DNA from: Helianthus annuus
Taxonomy: Eukaryota > Streptophyta > Magnoliopsida > Asterales > Asteraceae
NCBI RefSeq assembly: GCF_002127325.2
Contig: NC_035435.2
Location: forward strand, 128,627,893-128,691,892
DNA length: 64,000 bases
Direction of reading: 5' to 3'
How positions within the stretch are numbered: the stretch's first letter is position 1; every line of letters begins with the position of its first letter. The notes under the pieces were generated by a model. It was not told the origin of the DNA, did no database searches, and saw only the letters and a program-made list of their open reading frames with translations. Below are positions 31,790-43,081 of the stretch, piece after piece. Both the position numbers and the translations under genes were made by a program.

Positions 31790-33110
31790 ATTCACACATC
31801 CCCCTTGGTTATTTGCACATCCCTTGAACCCTATAGGAAGCGTATAGGGCAATACGGTTCCTCTAGGTCCAAGCGTACTGAGCAATACACTTCCTATATG
31901 TGTACTTGAAGTACAAACTTTTCAGAAGATGGTTAGCTAATGATTAGGGGACCAGAGGAAGCGTATAGGGCAATACGGTTCCTCTGGGTCCAAGCGTATT
32001 AAGCAATACACTTCCTATATGTGTACCAAACTTTTCAAAAGATGGTCAGCTAAAAGGAAGTGTATAGGGCCATACGCTCCCTTAATGATTTTTTTTCAAA
32101 AGACAAGAGAAATCATATAAGGCCATACGTTCCCTGAAGGAATTTTTTTTTGCAAGAACAGCATATTGTTATTTGCATCTTTTTGAACTTTATTTTTTTA
32201 AACATTAATTAAGTTGTTTTTTTGTTATAAAATGATGTTATTTTTTTTGTTATAAATTTATAAAAGACGTAGTGAAATTAAGCAACCCAAACAAATTAAA
32301 TATATCCAAATTAAACATATCCAAATTAAACAAATATTACAAATACTTAAAATTAACGATCCCACGGGCTATCCTGCCCGAAATAAACGATCCCACGGGC
32401 TATCCTGTCCGATAACCTGTCGAACAGTGTCCGCCACCCCACATGTCTCTAACGGATCCCAATGTACCCCTCTCATGCACCCCACCTTCGTCTCCCTAAG
32501 TTTATTGAACCGTTTCGCTTCATACGTTTGGGAAGGGTATATCATATATGGATATCGTGAACAATCGTCACCGGCCCATGGATCGAAATCTCCCGCGTCA
32601 TCCATCTCATCATCTGACGCCATATCTGCAAATTTAAAATGAAAAGAATTTAAGTTATACAAATAATGTATAAACGTTTTTTTTGACACATTTTTATAAA
32701 AAGGATTCAGATTAGGGGACCAGCGGAACCATATTGTCCCATACGCTTCCTATACATTGGCTCTAGGGGAACCATATTGCCCCATACGCTTCCTATACTT
32801 TGGGTCTAGGGGAACCATATTGCCCCATACGCTTCCTATTATACCAATAGGAATCGTATTGCCTAATACGCTTCCTATTGATTTAATGCGTTCACCAACC
32901 CAAGCCCTATGGGAAGTGTATTGTCCTATACGCTTCCTATTAAACTTATGGGAATCGTATTGGGCAATACGCTTCCTATTGGGTCACTTTTCAAACCTGT
33001 ATAGTTTTGAACTGCGTGCGCGTCAGAGAATATTGTACCAATAGGAACCGTATTGCCCAATACGCTTCCTATTAGTGTCGCAGTACAAAAATTTTAAGGG
33101 ATATGTAGAT
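31790..33110. repeat. Cluster of short hairpin repeats, possibly a TIR-type element
   Basis: About thirteen units of a 28-34-base imperfect palindrome, for example AGGAAGCGTAT - 6 bases - ATACGGTTCCT near 31841-31868, and AATAGGAACCGTATT paired with AATACGCTTCCTATT at 33039-33072. Left units lie at 31837-32130, right units at 32720-33072, around a minus-strand frame. The outer borders read CACATCCCTTGAA on the left and, inverted, CATATCCCTTAAAA on the right, so a single TIR element inside an intron is possible. No transposase is seen. Confidence 0.6.
32369..32689 (-). CDS. 106-residue frame inside the hairpin cluster
   Basis: Acidic start region (MASDDEMDDAGDFDPWAGDD) then MRGVHWDPLETCGVADTVR and IGQDSPWDRLFRAG. 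The W-D-x-L and PW-x-x-LF pattern recalls the ORF1 type found in Athila retrotransposons, but the match is short and from memory. It is flanked on both sides by the hairpins, so it may be the cargo of that element. Status as a gene is doubtful. Confidence 0.3.
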   Translation of the reverse strand: MSKKTFIHYLYNLNSFHFKFADMASDDEMDDAGDFDPWAGDDCSRYPYMIYPSQTYEAKRFNKLRETKVGCMRGVHWDPLETCGVADTVRQVIGQDSPWDRLFRAG

Positions 33111-33521
33111 ACCATCACCCTTGTAAAAATGACAAAAAAATGGACCCAATTCTACGCAAAAGAATCAACTCTATATGGAATTATGATAATATTCTGAGTA
33201 AACTCAGGGCTATTTTTTATCATTTTACAACTCTTGAAGTGACAAAAATCTGTAAGTTCAGGGGAATTTTGTCATTTTACTGTTTTCCAGGAAGTTAACT
33301 TTTTTTTTTCCTTTTCTGGAATTGACACAAACGAATCCAAATTTACAGTTGAGTGGCCCCAAAAGTTTTAATATATGTGTGATCTATACATGCATCATCA
33401 CAAAAACGAACCTGAACTATGAAATAATTGTTTAATTCCATGATGGTTATTTTTTTAGTTAGTATGTGTCTAACTTTTTTTTAGTTAGTATATGTCTAAC
33501 TTATTTCTCATAACATTAAAG

Positions 33522-33642
33522 GTTATTAACTCCTCCGGATACACCTTTGTTTCCATCTTTGGATGATGAAGTACCACAAGTTAATGTTGCACAAAGGGGT
33601 AGACCTAGGACTCAATCGATTTCGATTTCAAGATCATCGACT
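33522..33642 (+). pseudogene. Ser/Pro-rich protein exon 3
   Basis: After a TTAAAG acceptor it reads LLTPPDTPLFPSLDDEVPQ and RGRPRTQSISISRSST, which is the best conserved block of the family, and ends at GTAAGT. The frame joins exon 2 exactly (codon split after TG). Confidence 0.75.
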
Positions 33643-33731
33643 GTAAGTCATCTTTATTGGTTTATTACCAACTATAATTAATTTGGCAATAAAAAATAAC
33701 ATACAATAATGTATGAAATCTATACTTTTAG

Positions 33732-33866
33732 AAGAAGAGCCATAGAAGCAGTAGAGGCAGTGCAAGCCTGAACCGTGTGAGCCTATCTCCTCGATCTCAT
33801 AATAGCGCGTTTGAATCTAGAGGTGTCTGTGCCAGTGGTGGTGGTGGTAATCAGCAGTGGCTGTAG
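33732..33866 (+). pseudogene. Ser/Pro-rich protein exon 4, truncated
   Basis: Reads KKSHRSSRGSASLNRVSLS and then SRGVCASGGGG before a TAG at 33864. The family continues for several hundred more Ser/Pro-rich residues, so sequence after SRG is foreign. A Helitron-like 3' end lies about 105 bp downstream, which suggests that the gene was cut and carried by such an element. Confidence 0.65.
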
Positions 33867-33939
33867 CCGTGTAGCTCATGTATCTAACCTAATGGATGTA
33901 ACTCAATGACAACAAGCTTAGTATTTATATAAATCTAGC

Positions 33940-34630
33940 CCCCCGCTGCATCGCGGCAGGTTACTTTTCTAGTATACTACAATAACAAGTTGGATATTCA
34001 ATAACTTTTATATTCTTTTTTTTTTTTAATCTCTTTTCGTCTTTTACCTTTACCCCTAATTTTTAGCATTGACAATTACAATCCCTCGATTTTCTAAAGA
34101 TTTTGTAAATGACTTGTCTTTATGTACGTGCTGGTATACATTCAAGTTAATTATGTTTCGACGTATTTTTTTAAATGAATAGGGTGAAACTTTTTTTCGA
34201 AAATGAGTAGGGTTAAATGTAATATGTTTTGGTCTACGTTTTAACGTAAATTTTGTTCGTAAACGAGTCGGGTCAAATATAATAAGTTTTCTTTAGACGG
34301 TATAAATTGGAGCTACTTTACGTTTCGCCGCCGCTGCAACGCGGCGTCCCTTTTTAGCTTAAAACACATTATTTTCTTACGTGCTTTTTTATGTATGTAA
34401 CGGTATAAATTCCAGTTGGTTAACATTTCGAGCTAAATTTCTTTCACAAATAAGTATGTCAAATATAATATGTTTTTATGCTTAGTTTAATGTACGTTTT
34501 CGATTGTTCTATATTTTGACGTAAATTTTATTTAAAAACGAGTTGAGTCAAATATGATACGTTTTCATTAGACAGCAGGAATAAAAATTACTTTACGTTT
34601 CAACGCCGCTTTAACCTACGGAGTAATTTA
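33940..34630 (+). mobile_element. Helitron-like ends and repeat units
   Basis: Three GC-rich short hairpins in a row: CCCGCTGCATCGCGGCAGG near 33944 followed by TTACTTTTCTAGT; CGCCGCTGCAACGCGGCG near 34328 followed by TCCCTTTTTAGC; a weaker one near 34605 followed by TTTACTAGT. The sequence between repeats the 'TTTCGACGTA..TTTT', 'GAGT.GGTCAAAT.TAATA' phrases also seen at 4020-4240. This fits stacked Helitron 3' ends. No Rep/helicase is present and 5' ends are not identified. Confidence 0.45.
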
Positions 34631-35879
34631 CTAGTTTATACACACCAGAAAGAAATATTTCTTGGTACTATAAAATATTCCAAATTGTATTAACGGATAT
34701 CAGTATGTTACACAGACATGTCAACACCATACTCGTTTAAATGTTCTTCTAGTTTAGCTTGAACACCTAAGTTTCTTACTCTCATTAAAAACTTAACAAG
34801 TGTGTTAAGTAATTTTACAACTAATTCCGCTATCTATATGATCATTTTAAGCCTATCACGCAAAATAACCTTTTCGTACTAATTGGTAGTCATTTTAAGC
34901 CTAAACACTATCGCTCAATTTACATAATTTTAAACTGTTTCGTTTGTCACTAGAACTATCAAAATGGGTTTGATTGCATTCTAATTAAGTAAAACTAATT
35001 TTTTTAGTGAATAATTGTTAAAACAGAGACGATTACAGACTATTGGCAGGTAGACGGGCAACAAGCTGCGCCGCTACCTCCTTAAACTAATTTATAACTT
35101 CGAAATACTTTTGGGAATTAGACCATCTAATAATCTGTTGTCTTAACATAGGCATTCAATTCATCAATTTTCTATTTCAAGCCAATTTTGTTAAAAATCA
35201 CCATCTTTAACCCCAAAACCAATTTTTATGATTAACTCTTGGATTTTCTTCCAAAATCATTTCTAATTGTGCTTATAATCAATGTTAATTATTTTATAAT
35301 CTTTATAATATCACTTGTCAAAAAGATTTAGTTTATCGTAATTAAACCTAATCAAGAGCTTCTAGTTATCATATATGGTGTTTTTAAACCATATGATATC
35401 ACATCATAGTTGGTTCTTGATTGCTTGGTTTGGATTGATACACATTCCTAACATTTTTATCTCTTTCTTTTGATAGAACTGCTTCCAACAAACGAATTTA
35501 AGTCCTCTTCAAAATGACACGATAGTCCCTCACATGCCAATTATTTGAACATTAGTAAAAAAAAACATACAAATTCAAATATAACACAATTTAACGTGTC
35601 TTATTTTTAATCTATTTATTCACAATAGTTTAAAATGAAATCACACCAATATAATTTAAAGGACCATTTCTCAAAAAAAAAAAAAAAAAAAAAAAAAAAA
35701 CTGACGGTAAATTTGGATCACTGACGGATCACTGGAGTATTATCGTGCCACCAACGGAATCACTCGATCATATCCATCTTCACTATACACCAATTCAGGA
35801 AGAAAAACCCTCTTTGTGGGAATCGAACGCAAGACCTATTGGTCCCAAAGTCTTATCTCACCCTCAAAATGTCACTAGG
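34631..35879. other. Non-coding, A/T-rich
   Basis: No supported frame. A run of 28 A at 35673-35700 could be the tail of an old retroposed copy, but nothing upstream supports that. Confidence 0.4.
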
Positions 35880-36580
35880 TTATAATGCCATAGATTACCA
35901 TCTTAGTCCATGTGATTTGAGCATATTTATCAATTCAGTCAAAAAAGTTCTTTTTCATATTTGTATCCCTGACGTTTGCATTTTTTTGTCATTTTCGTCC
36001 AACTCACTAACTCCATTCAAAAATGTCAGTTAACTCAGGCGCATTTTTGTCCTTTTAACTAAGGTACAAAATATTAAAGCTTAGTACAAGCTATTAATGC
36101 ATATAACAAATAAAAGTTTGTATTTAAATAAAACAGAACCCTTACCACCATCTCTTCCCCCTTCTCTCGCTGGAAATAACCACTAACACCCCCTTTCTTG
36201 CAACCTCAATTGCCGCTCACCATCACCACAACCTTTGACGCCCCTGTGAGAACCACTAATTCACCGCTCGGATGGTGGTCGGACTACCACCACCATTACT
36301 ACTGTCCACCAACAATAATCTTCGCCGGAGCAACCATTGCCTTACAATTGCACCGACCACCTTCCACTATCACCCTCACCATTATCGTCATCCATGAACC
36401 ACCATACTTTAGTATGTTATACCTTAGTTAAAAGGACAAAAATACCCCTAATATTTGTGGATGGAGTTATTGGATTGGACAAAATGAGAAAAAATTACAA
36501 AGATCAAGGACACAAATAAGAAAAAAAAATAGAATAAAGTAACAAATATGCCCAAACCACACAAACTACCCACAATATTT
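35880..36580 (+). repeat. Dispersed non-coding repeat, second copy
   Basis: Same layout as the copy at 3361-3800: 'TTAGTCCATGTGATTTGAG', 'GTATCCCTGACGTTTGC', then a C/A-rich CACCACC segment. The open frame at 36198-36431 is this low-complexity part. Confidence 0.4.
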
Positions 36581-36688
36581 TTTAGCATTACTCTACCATT
36601 CAATTCTTGTAATTTAATGATGCAAAGACCATACTTTCCTAATTTTAAAGTCGGGATGGGATCCCGACATTGATGGAACTTATATGTT

Positions 36689-36690
<2 letters not shown>

Positions 36691-36722
<32 letters not shown>
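36691..36722. repeat. (TA)n microsatellite
   Basis: About 16 TA units. Confidence 0.95.
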
Positions 36723-36725
<3 letters not shown>

Positions 36726-36769
36726 GTGTGTAAATGTATATATAATGATAACATGGATAATAATCACCA

Positions 36770-37560
36770 ACAGGTCGTTAAGTTAAACGTTTTTCTTAAA
36801 CGAAAACATCTCATTGGTCTAAGTAAGTTGGGTGAACAACTTGCAGGATAGACATGTGTTTTGACCATAGTGTCTCATTGGATTAGGACACTTGTAGGTT
36901 GGGATTATATATTATTATTCGGACACTCGGATTGCTAGTTGCATAGAACGCAAATTTGTGAGTTTCACGCCCCTCTTTTAAATATTTTGTTTTCAAGATT
37001 AGGGAGAGATACATGTTTATACAATGGTACAATAGTTATGGAGTGAAATCAACTAGATCATGTGTGCATAAGTGGTAGTGCATTAGTAACTATTAGGCAC
37101 ATTACAAACCGAGGAACAATTGGATAAATCTATTGAATGTGGGCAAACTCCACTCCTGGTCCTTGAGACCCTGTGGGAGTGCTTTTGTGTGCAGCAAGTC
37201 ACGCGTCACTAGAGTAGTGGCTCGGTACGATGGGGAACATTTTCAAGGGTTGGTTACTTGCTTATGTCGACACGTATGTTAATGTCTTTGTAAAACATTA
37301 ACTGATCAACGAATTTCATTGACACTATGCATACCGGTTTTATGCAAAGTTTATCAAATGTTTTAAAGATTCATTTGTGTCAAGCAAAATCTTTGAACTC
37401 ACCAACATTATGTTGACGTTTTACTTAACATGTATTTTAGGGAAATGAAGGACGTTGCATGTTTTTGGAAGTCAAGGGCTAAGGATCTAGGAATGATGTC
37501 GTCTTGAGAGTTTGACTGTATTTTCCGCGTTCATGCGGAATATATGGGCCAAAGCCCAAT
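36770..37560 (+). repeat. Degenerate LTR-like sequence
   Basis: Contains 'TTTGAACTCACCAACATT' followed by TATTTTAGGGAAATGAAG near 37432-37450, a phrase resembling the end of an LTR leader intron. No paired repeat or borders were found. Confidence 0.25.
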
Positions 37561-37759
37561 TATTAGAATTATCTTTGTTAAAATATATTTTGCAAAAATC
37601 TGAAGTATTTGGTTCATGTTTGTAGACAAAAAATACTATAGTTTGTATCGACTTTTCAAGTGATATCGTTGTTTATTTTGAATACAATAGACGTTTACAC
37701 GTCGAATGCTATGAAAACCTTTCTTAATCACATCTCGGGCTTCTGCTACGAGCAAGATG

Positions 37760-37882
37760 TGACAATCGGGTGGAGACATAGGAGATATACGAGACATAGG
37801 TTGTGACATGTATTTGCCAAACGCAGGAGGGTACATGTAAAGCCCGACATTTGAATGGGGTTGAGGTGTTTACTGAGGTTGT
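37760..37882 (-). pseudogene. Pseudogene of Pro/Gln/Asn-rich protein, right part (element C target)
   Basis: Minus strand, continuing from 47381-47543 after removal of element C: a TAA where CAA would fit, then PQPHSNVGLYMYPPAFGKYM. See the other part for interpretation. Confidence 0.4.
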
Positions 37883-40376
37883 TGTAACAACCCACACCTT
37901 CGTACGTTGTTACTACTCGATACACTCGTTACGCCTAGCACCAGAGATTCGGATCATAATGTAACTATATCAGATATATCGCTAAATCGAAGTATAATCA
38001 AATAATTACGCATATTCTAAAGCTATTACAAACCTATTTTCATAAATTATAACACTCACGATGATGTTGAGTGAGGGCTTAATCTACCCTCCTCGATAAC
38101 CGTGAGGTGTCAAAACGAAAACAAGCAACGCTAACAAAGACTATCGGGTGAGTACCATGTCTCCAGCCATCGTGACGATGACGGCAACACGAGCAAGTAG
38201 TGCCCCGATAATCATTGTGGCACATCACATCGAAGAACGCACTCGAAGGCACGCGTAAATCGATCACCGCACCGAATATTGGTTATATAGATACGTATAC
38301 ATGACCCTTTTGTGAGTAATTATGATAAATAATTTAATAATAATATAAATGTATGAAAATATGGCCCAAACAGTCGTAAACGCACCAAAAACGAGGATCG
38401 AAAGGCTTCCGTACGGACGGGCCAGCCAAACGGCTGGGCCAGTCGATCGAACGGACCAGCCGAACGGCTGGGCCGCCCGATCGAACGGGCCAGCCGATCG
38501 GCTGGGCCGGCCGATCGGACAGGACAGCCAACCGGCTGGGCCACCCAATCGAACGGACCAGCCGATCGGCTGGGCCGCCCGATCGGACAGGCCAGCCGAT
38601 CGGTTGGGTCGGCCGACCGAACGGGCCAACCGATCCGGCCCACCTTTCCTCCTTTTCCCTCCTTCCTTACCTATAAATACCCCCTTTTCACCCCAAACAC
38701 TTGTTGTTGGTGCTGCTACTCGACCAAGACGTTCCAGCCCCTTAATCTCCCGATTTCTCGCGATTCTCGTAAGTTTTTAACTCAAATCCTGTACTTCCTT
38801 AATCTATATGCATTCCTTCATCATTCTACCTTTCAAATCTCAACTTTTAACCGTGAAATCAACGGATTTGGAGTGTTCTAGGGTGATGTCACCATGGAGT
38901 TCTTCAAAAGTGATGTCATCCCATGAAGAACAACTCATATCCGAATGGTTTCCATGCGATTTTACACAAATCTCGCCTAAATCTATGTTTTCCAATCAAG
39001 AAGTTATGGATTTGAGATGTTCTAGAGTGATGTCATCATGAAGTTCCTATGAACTTCAAGTGTTGGCCTCATTCCACCAAGAACAACTCAGATCTAAGAA
39101 ATTCCGCAATAATAATCAAGGTTTTCACATCAGATCTATACATAAAAACGGTAGAACCAGAGCTTAGACCGACCTTCTACTCATTCCTAGTGATGTGTTG
39201 GTCAAAGATCTGATTTCTAGCAATGTTACCACCAAGTACGGGTTAAACAAAGGAAAACCGTCAAGAACGGCAAGTCCTGATGGAACGGGGTGATTCCCAG
39301 CCGTTAGAACAGGTCGGAAATTGATGGGATTTCAGTTGTTCAACACGTCACAACAACGTCCCGACCAAACCACCGAAAACACGCAAAAATCATCGAAAAA
39401 CAGCTGGACAGGCTGGCCGATCGAGCGGCCCAGCCGATCGAGCGGCCCAGCCGGTCGAGCGGCCCATTCGACCGAGCGGTCCAGCCGATCGGCCAGGCTA
39501 GCCGATCGGACGGGCTGGCCGATCGAGCAGCCCACTCGATCGAGCTGACCATCCGATCGAACAGCCTATCCGCTCGGACGGCCCATCCGAATGGGCCAAC
39601 TTTCGATCTAACTTTCGCCCAATTTCGTGTAATCCGATACCAATTAACGCGTAATCCAATACTCATATAATCAGTCTGAAATCAGGGCACTCTCAGGCAT
39701 CATCCCGTCAATCCAACCAAATACGCACTGTGAGTATACTTGACCCCTTTTATCGAATTTTGGGTGTAACATACGTTCCTTATAAATCGAACTTATCAAA
39801 CGAATGATTCAAATTGTCAATTTATCACTTGCGAATAACTGTTTGCATAGATATACGTGATGCTAGTTGCATGTATGCTAGGACTTATACTCGTGACGTC
39901 CCACCACGACTAGTATAGTACTATTGTGCCCGACGGGGTCTAGTTATGCCATCGAAGAGTCGAGCATCGAGGACTTAGCTGGTAGTATCAGTTTTGTGAG
40001 TATATATGTCGTGTATTACGTTTATGCATATGGAAATTCGCAGCACTTTTAATCTATTATTCTATTACATATCAAACCTGTATACTCGCTAATACTTTTG
40101 TATTGACATTATTTTAACGTATGTTGCAGGACTATTTGAAGCCTACATCAAATCAAGCTAGGAAGTCTAGAAACTCACCTAAGATCTAGGTTGTCGGATT
40201 TGGATTGTTCGTGAGGACAAGAAATCTGTGACGACTTACGTGATTGTATTATTTGTTAGTATGGGATAACGAATGTAATAAATATTATTGCAATATAGTT
40301 GTTATGGATTCTCTTGAGCAATCTGATTCGCCTAGTGCCGCGCCCCGATGATTCCGCCATCGGTTGGGGTGTGATA
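37883..40376 (+). repeat. Element C 5' LTR
   Basis: From TGTAACAACCCACACC to GGTTGGGGTGTGATA; the final CA has become TA. The TATA box is at 38672-38679, directly after a palindromic minisatellite (38415-38640, GGCCAGCCGATCGGCTGG and related units). A GTAAGT donor-like site lies at 38769 and a second array at 39410-39600. The candidate intron is 39730-40129. Confidence 0.92.
39730..40129 (+). other. Candidate intron in the element C LTR (also 46733-47133)
   Basis: Donor CTGTGAGTATAC and acceptor GTATGTTGCAG, as in element A and the solo LTR. Confidence 0.45.
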
Positions 40377-40378
40377 GA

Positions 40379-40394
40379 TTGGTATCAGAGCCAT
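40379..40394 (+). other. Element C primer binding site (tRNA-Met)
   Basis: ATTGGTATCAGAGCC follows the LTR. Confidence 0.88.
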
Positions 40395-40592
40395 AACTAT
40401 AGGGAATTAGGCAAGACTCTACCTAGTCCGGGTCGACGTCTTAGAGAACGACCTAGTCTATAGTCTAAGCACTCACAGGCTGCCTCATACGAACCCAGTA
40501 GGGTTTGTATTGCGCCTACCTGATGCTTCTGATCAAAATTGCAAAAACTGTGACTTTGTGTGAACCCCGCATACTACAACTTCACACGAAGA

Positions 40593-40636
40593 AGCCTTTC
40601 CTAAGGCTGGAATACTACTTAGCCTTTCCTAAGGCG
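40593..40636 (+). ncRNA. Paired leader hairpins in element C
   Basis: AGCCTTTCCTAAGGCT at 40593-40608 and again at 40621-40636 with the last base changed to G. Spacing is the same as in element A. Confidence 0.5.
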
Positions 40637-41546
40637 GACATAACACACATGTTTTCGAAAATACTCGCATCTCACAACCGAGCGATCCAGTCGAGACCAG
40701 GTGTGAAAACCAGTAACTCTCGATAGGATTGCTCACTCAGCGCATTTTTCTAGCACAAGAATCTTTCATTGAGTCAGGCGTGACATCCATACCTCGACGA
40801 AAGCCTCCCTTTCGAAACTCTAGTGGAGCTCTCGGATTCATTCGATGAGCGTAACCACAAATTGGGAACGAAACTGTTAAGTCAGGGGTGAAACCCGTAC
40901 CTTAATGAACCGTTCCACTCCCTAAAATATTTTTCAAAAAGCTCTCACTAGGGACTCAACCATCACAATGACTCGAGCCACGCGATGACTTGGAGGATGA
41001 ATGCCATGAGCTGCATCCCAGTGGAAGCATAAACCTCCAGAGTCAACGCGTGTGCACGAACTTGTTGGGTATGATTGAGTTACCCTGGGTAGTCGACGCC
41101 TAAACACCCGAGGCACTCCGAGTATTCTACTAAGCCTACAACTCACCGGATTTTACGATTTGATGAACTCAATTACGTTTTATGTGATTAATTGCGATTA
41201 TCGATTTTTCGCTCCCTGTTTACAAAACGCACAACTCGCACAGCCATCGCAATCCAAAACAAAGACCGAATGGTCGCAACAAAACTAAAGTCCAAATTGT
41301 CCGATTTCTCTCGCAATCCCTCTCTCAACACGTCCTCGCGCATTCTAAACCATAATATAAGTGTGTAAGTATGAACTACAACTATCTATATCTAAGTACA
41401 ATCAAGACATTGTGTAAAAATCTAGGAAGTTCGTGTCTCCTATATGGCTCCTATGTGAAGTCTATTTATATTTGCACATCACAAGTTTCGATCGCGCTCA
41501 ATCGCATCGTAAACCCGAAATCATTATGATCGAATCTCATTCCAAA

Positions 41547-41573
41547 TCTCTCTCTCTCTCTCTCTCTCTCTGT
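41547..41573 (+). repeat. (CT)n tract just before gag
   Basis: About 12 CT units end five bases before the gag ATG. Element A lacks the expansion. Confidence 0.9.
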
Positions 41574-41577
41574 CTAG

Positions 41578-42718
41578 ATGCTTTCCAACAACTCTATCTC
41601 GAAACGAATAGCTAGGAGAAGAGCCAAACAAAGCGCCTATAAGAGGATTGCCTCGCTTGTGGCCAAGGAAGTGGTCAAGCTCATTCCTCAAATTGTCGCT
41701 CAAGTGCACTCTCTCAGCAACGCTCGAGCCACGAAGGACTCTAAGACGGAATTGCCGCAATCTACTTTCCTCTACAAACACTTCAAAGCCTGTGACCCGA
41801 TAGAGTTCACAGGTGAAGGAGGTGTGACCCAACTACTCCAGTGGTTCGATTCTATCGAAGTCACCCTTCGACAAAGTGGGTGTCCCGATAGTTTCCGTAC
41901 TACTTGTGCTACCGGGGTATTTCAATCACGAGCACTCGACTGGTGGACCGCCGAACGCAACAAACGTGGGATCTCCACAGCTTACGCCCTCTCATGGGAC
42001 GAGCTGAAGGAACTCATAAAGGAAGAATATTGTCCTCCTCACGAAGTCCAGAAGCTAGAAAACGAATTTTGGGAAATCAAGCAAACCGAAAGTGACAATG
42101 CTGGCTATACAGCAAGGTTCAAGCAGCTTAGTGCAATCTGCCCAAGTCAAGTTGACACTCCAAGGAAAGCCATCGCAAAATACATTCGTGGCTTGCCCGA
42201 GTGTGTGGGTGATTTTGTCGAAGCTGCAAGACCTGCTACCATCGAAGAAGCCTACCGTTTAGCCGCAGAGATCAACAGCAAACGAGTCTTGGACGGGTTC
42301 TTCTCCAAGAAGCATGTCAAACAAGCTCATCAAGCAATCATCACCAACTCATCCGACGATTCCTCTGGAGAATCGATCGATGGTTCATCTGACAACTCCT
42401 CGGAAGGTTCTTCTAAGGATTGCTCCGACAATGTCTCCGTCAAATCATCAGGCGAATCCGACAACGACACTACATCATCTCAGGAAGCTCAACCTAACCA
42501 CAAACGAAAGACCGTGAGCCCAGACTCTTCAACAACTGGGTTGCCGCAACCCGAACCTCTCTGATCAGTCCCAGTTCAACCGAAACGTGCTTACAATGGG
42601 CCTCATCCCCTGTGTTTCACGTGCACGTATCATCACCCGCCAGAAGCAAATTGTCGCTATTGCACAAATTGCAACTGGTATGGTCATCATATACAGCACC
42701 GCCGCGCAGGACCGCAAC
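41578..42718 (+). pseudogene. gag: Element C gag, stop-interrupted and knuckle damaged
   Basis: Frame 41578-42564 aligns along its length with the element A Gag (SNNSISKRIARRRAK, RALDWWTAERNKRG, LENEFWEIKQTE, Ser/Asp-rich tail). It ends at a TGA (42562-42564) where element A has an Arg codon CGA, a CpG-type C-to-T change. Beyond the stop the frame stays open to about 42718 and covers the knuckle region. Its last Cys is replaced by Arg, so the zinc site would be lost as well. Confidence 0.9.
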
Positions 42719-43081
42719 TCTGAAGGAAGTCAACAGCAACCGCAGCCTCCGCAGGTGTCCTTCACAGCAACGTTAGTTTGCTTCTAATATTGTTGTAATA
42801 ATACGACTTATCGCTATCGATTTCTTTTATGTGTGGAGCTTATTTCATCTATCGTCGCATGTGGACTCTATTTCTCTTATATTCGAGCACCGTCTAAACG
42901 CTAGCACTATGTACTATATAACGTATTTTACCCTTACAACACTCTTAGAATGAGGTACGATATACGTGCAAGGAACAACTAATCGCGGGTGCACACGGGA
43001 TTATTTTGGTCAGTGCACGGAGATCGTAGTGAAGCTCTAATGGTGCCATAACGTTTAAAAGCATGGTCAAGGGTCTTGGCC

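Noticed and set aside
35673..35700. A28 run as the tail of a LINE or processed gene
   Set aside because: No upstream coding or SINE-like sequence and no target duplication seen.
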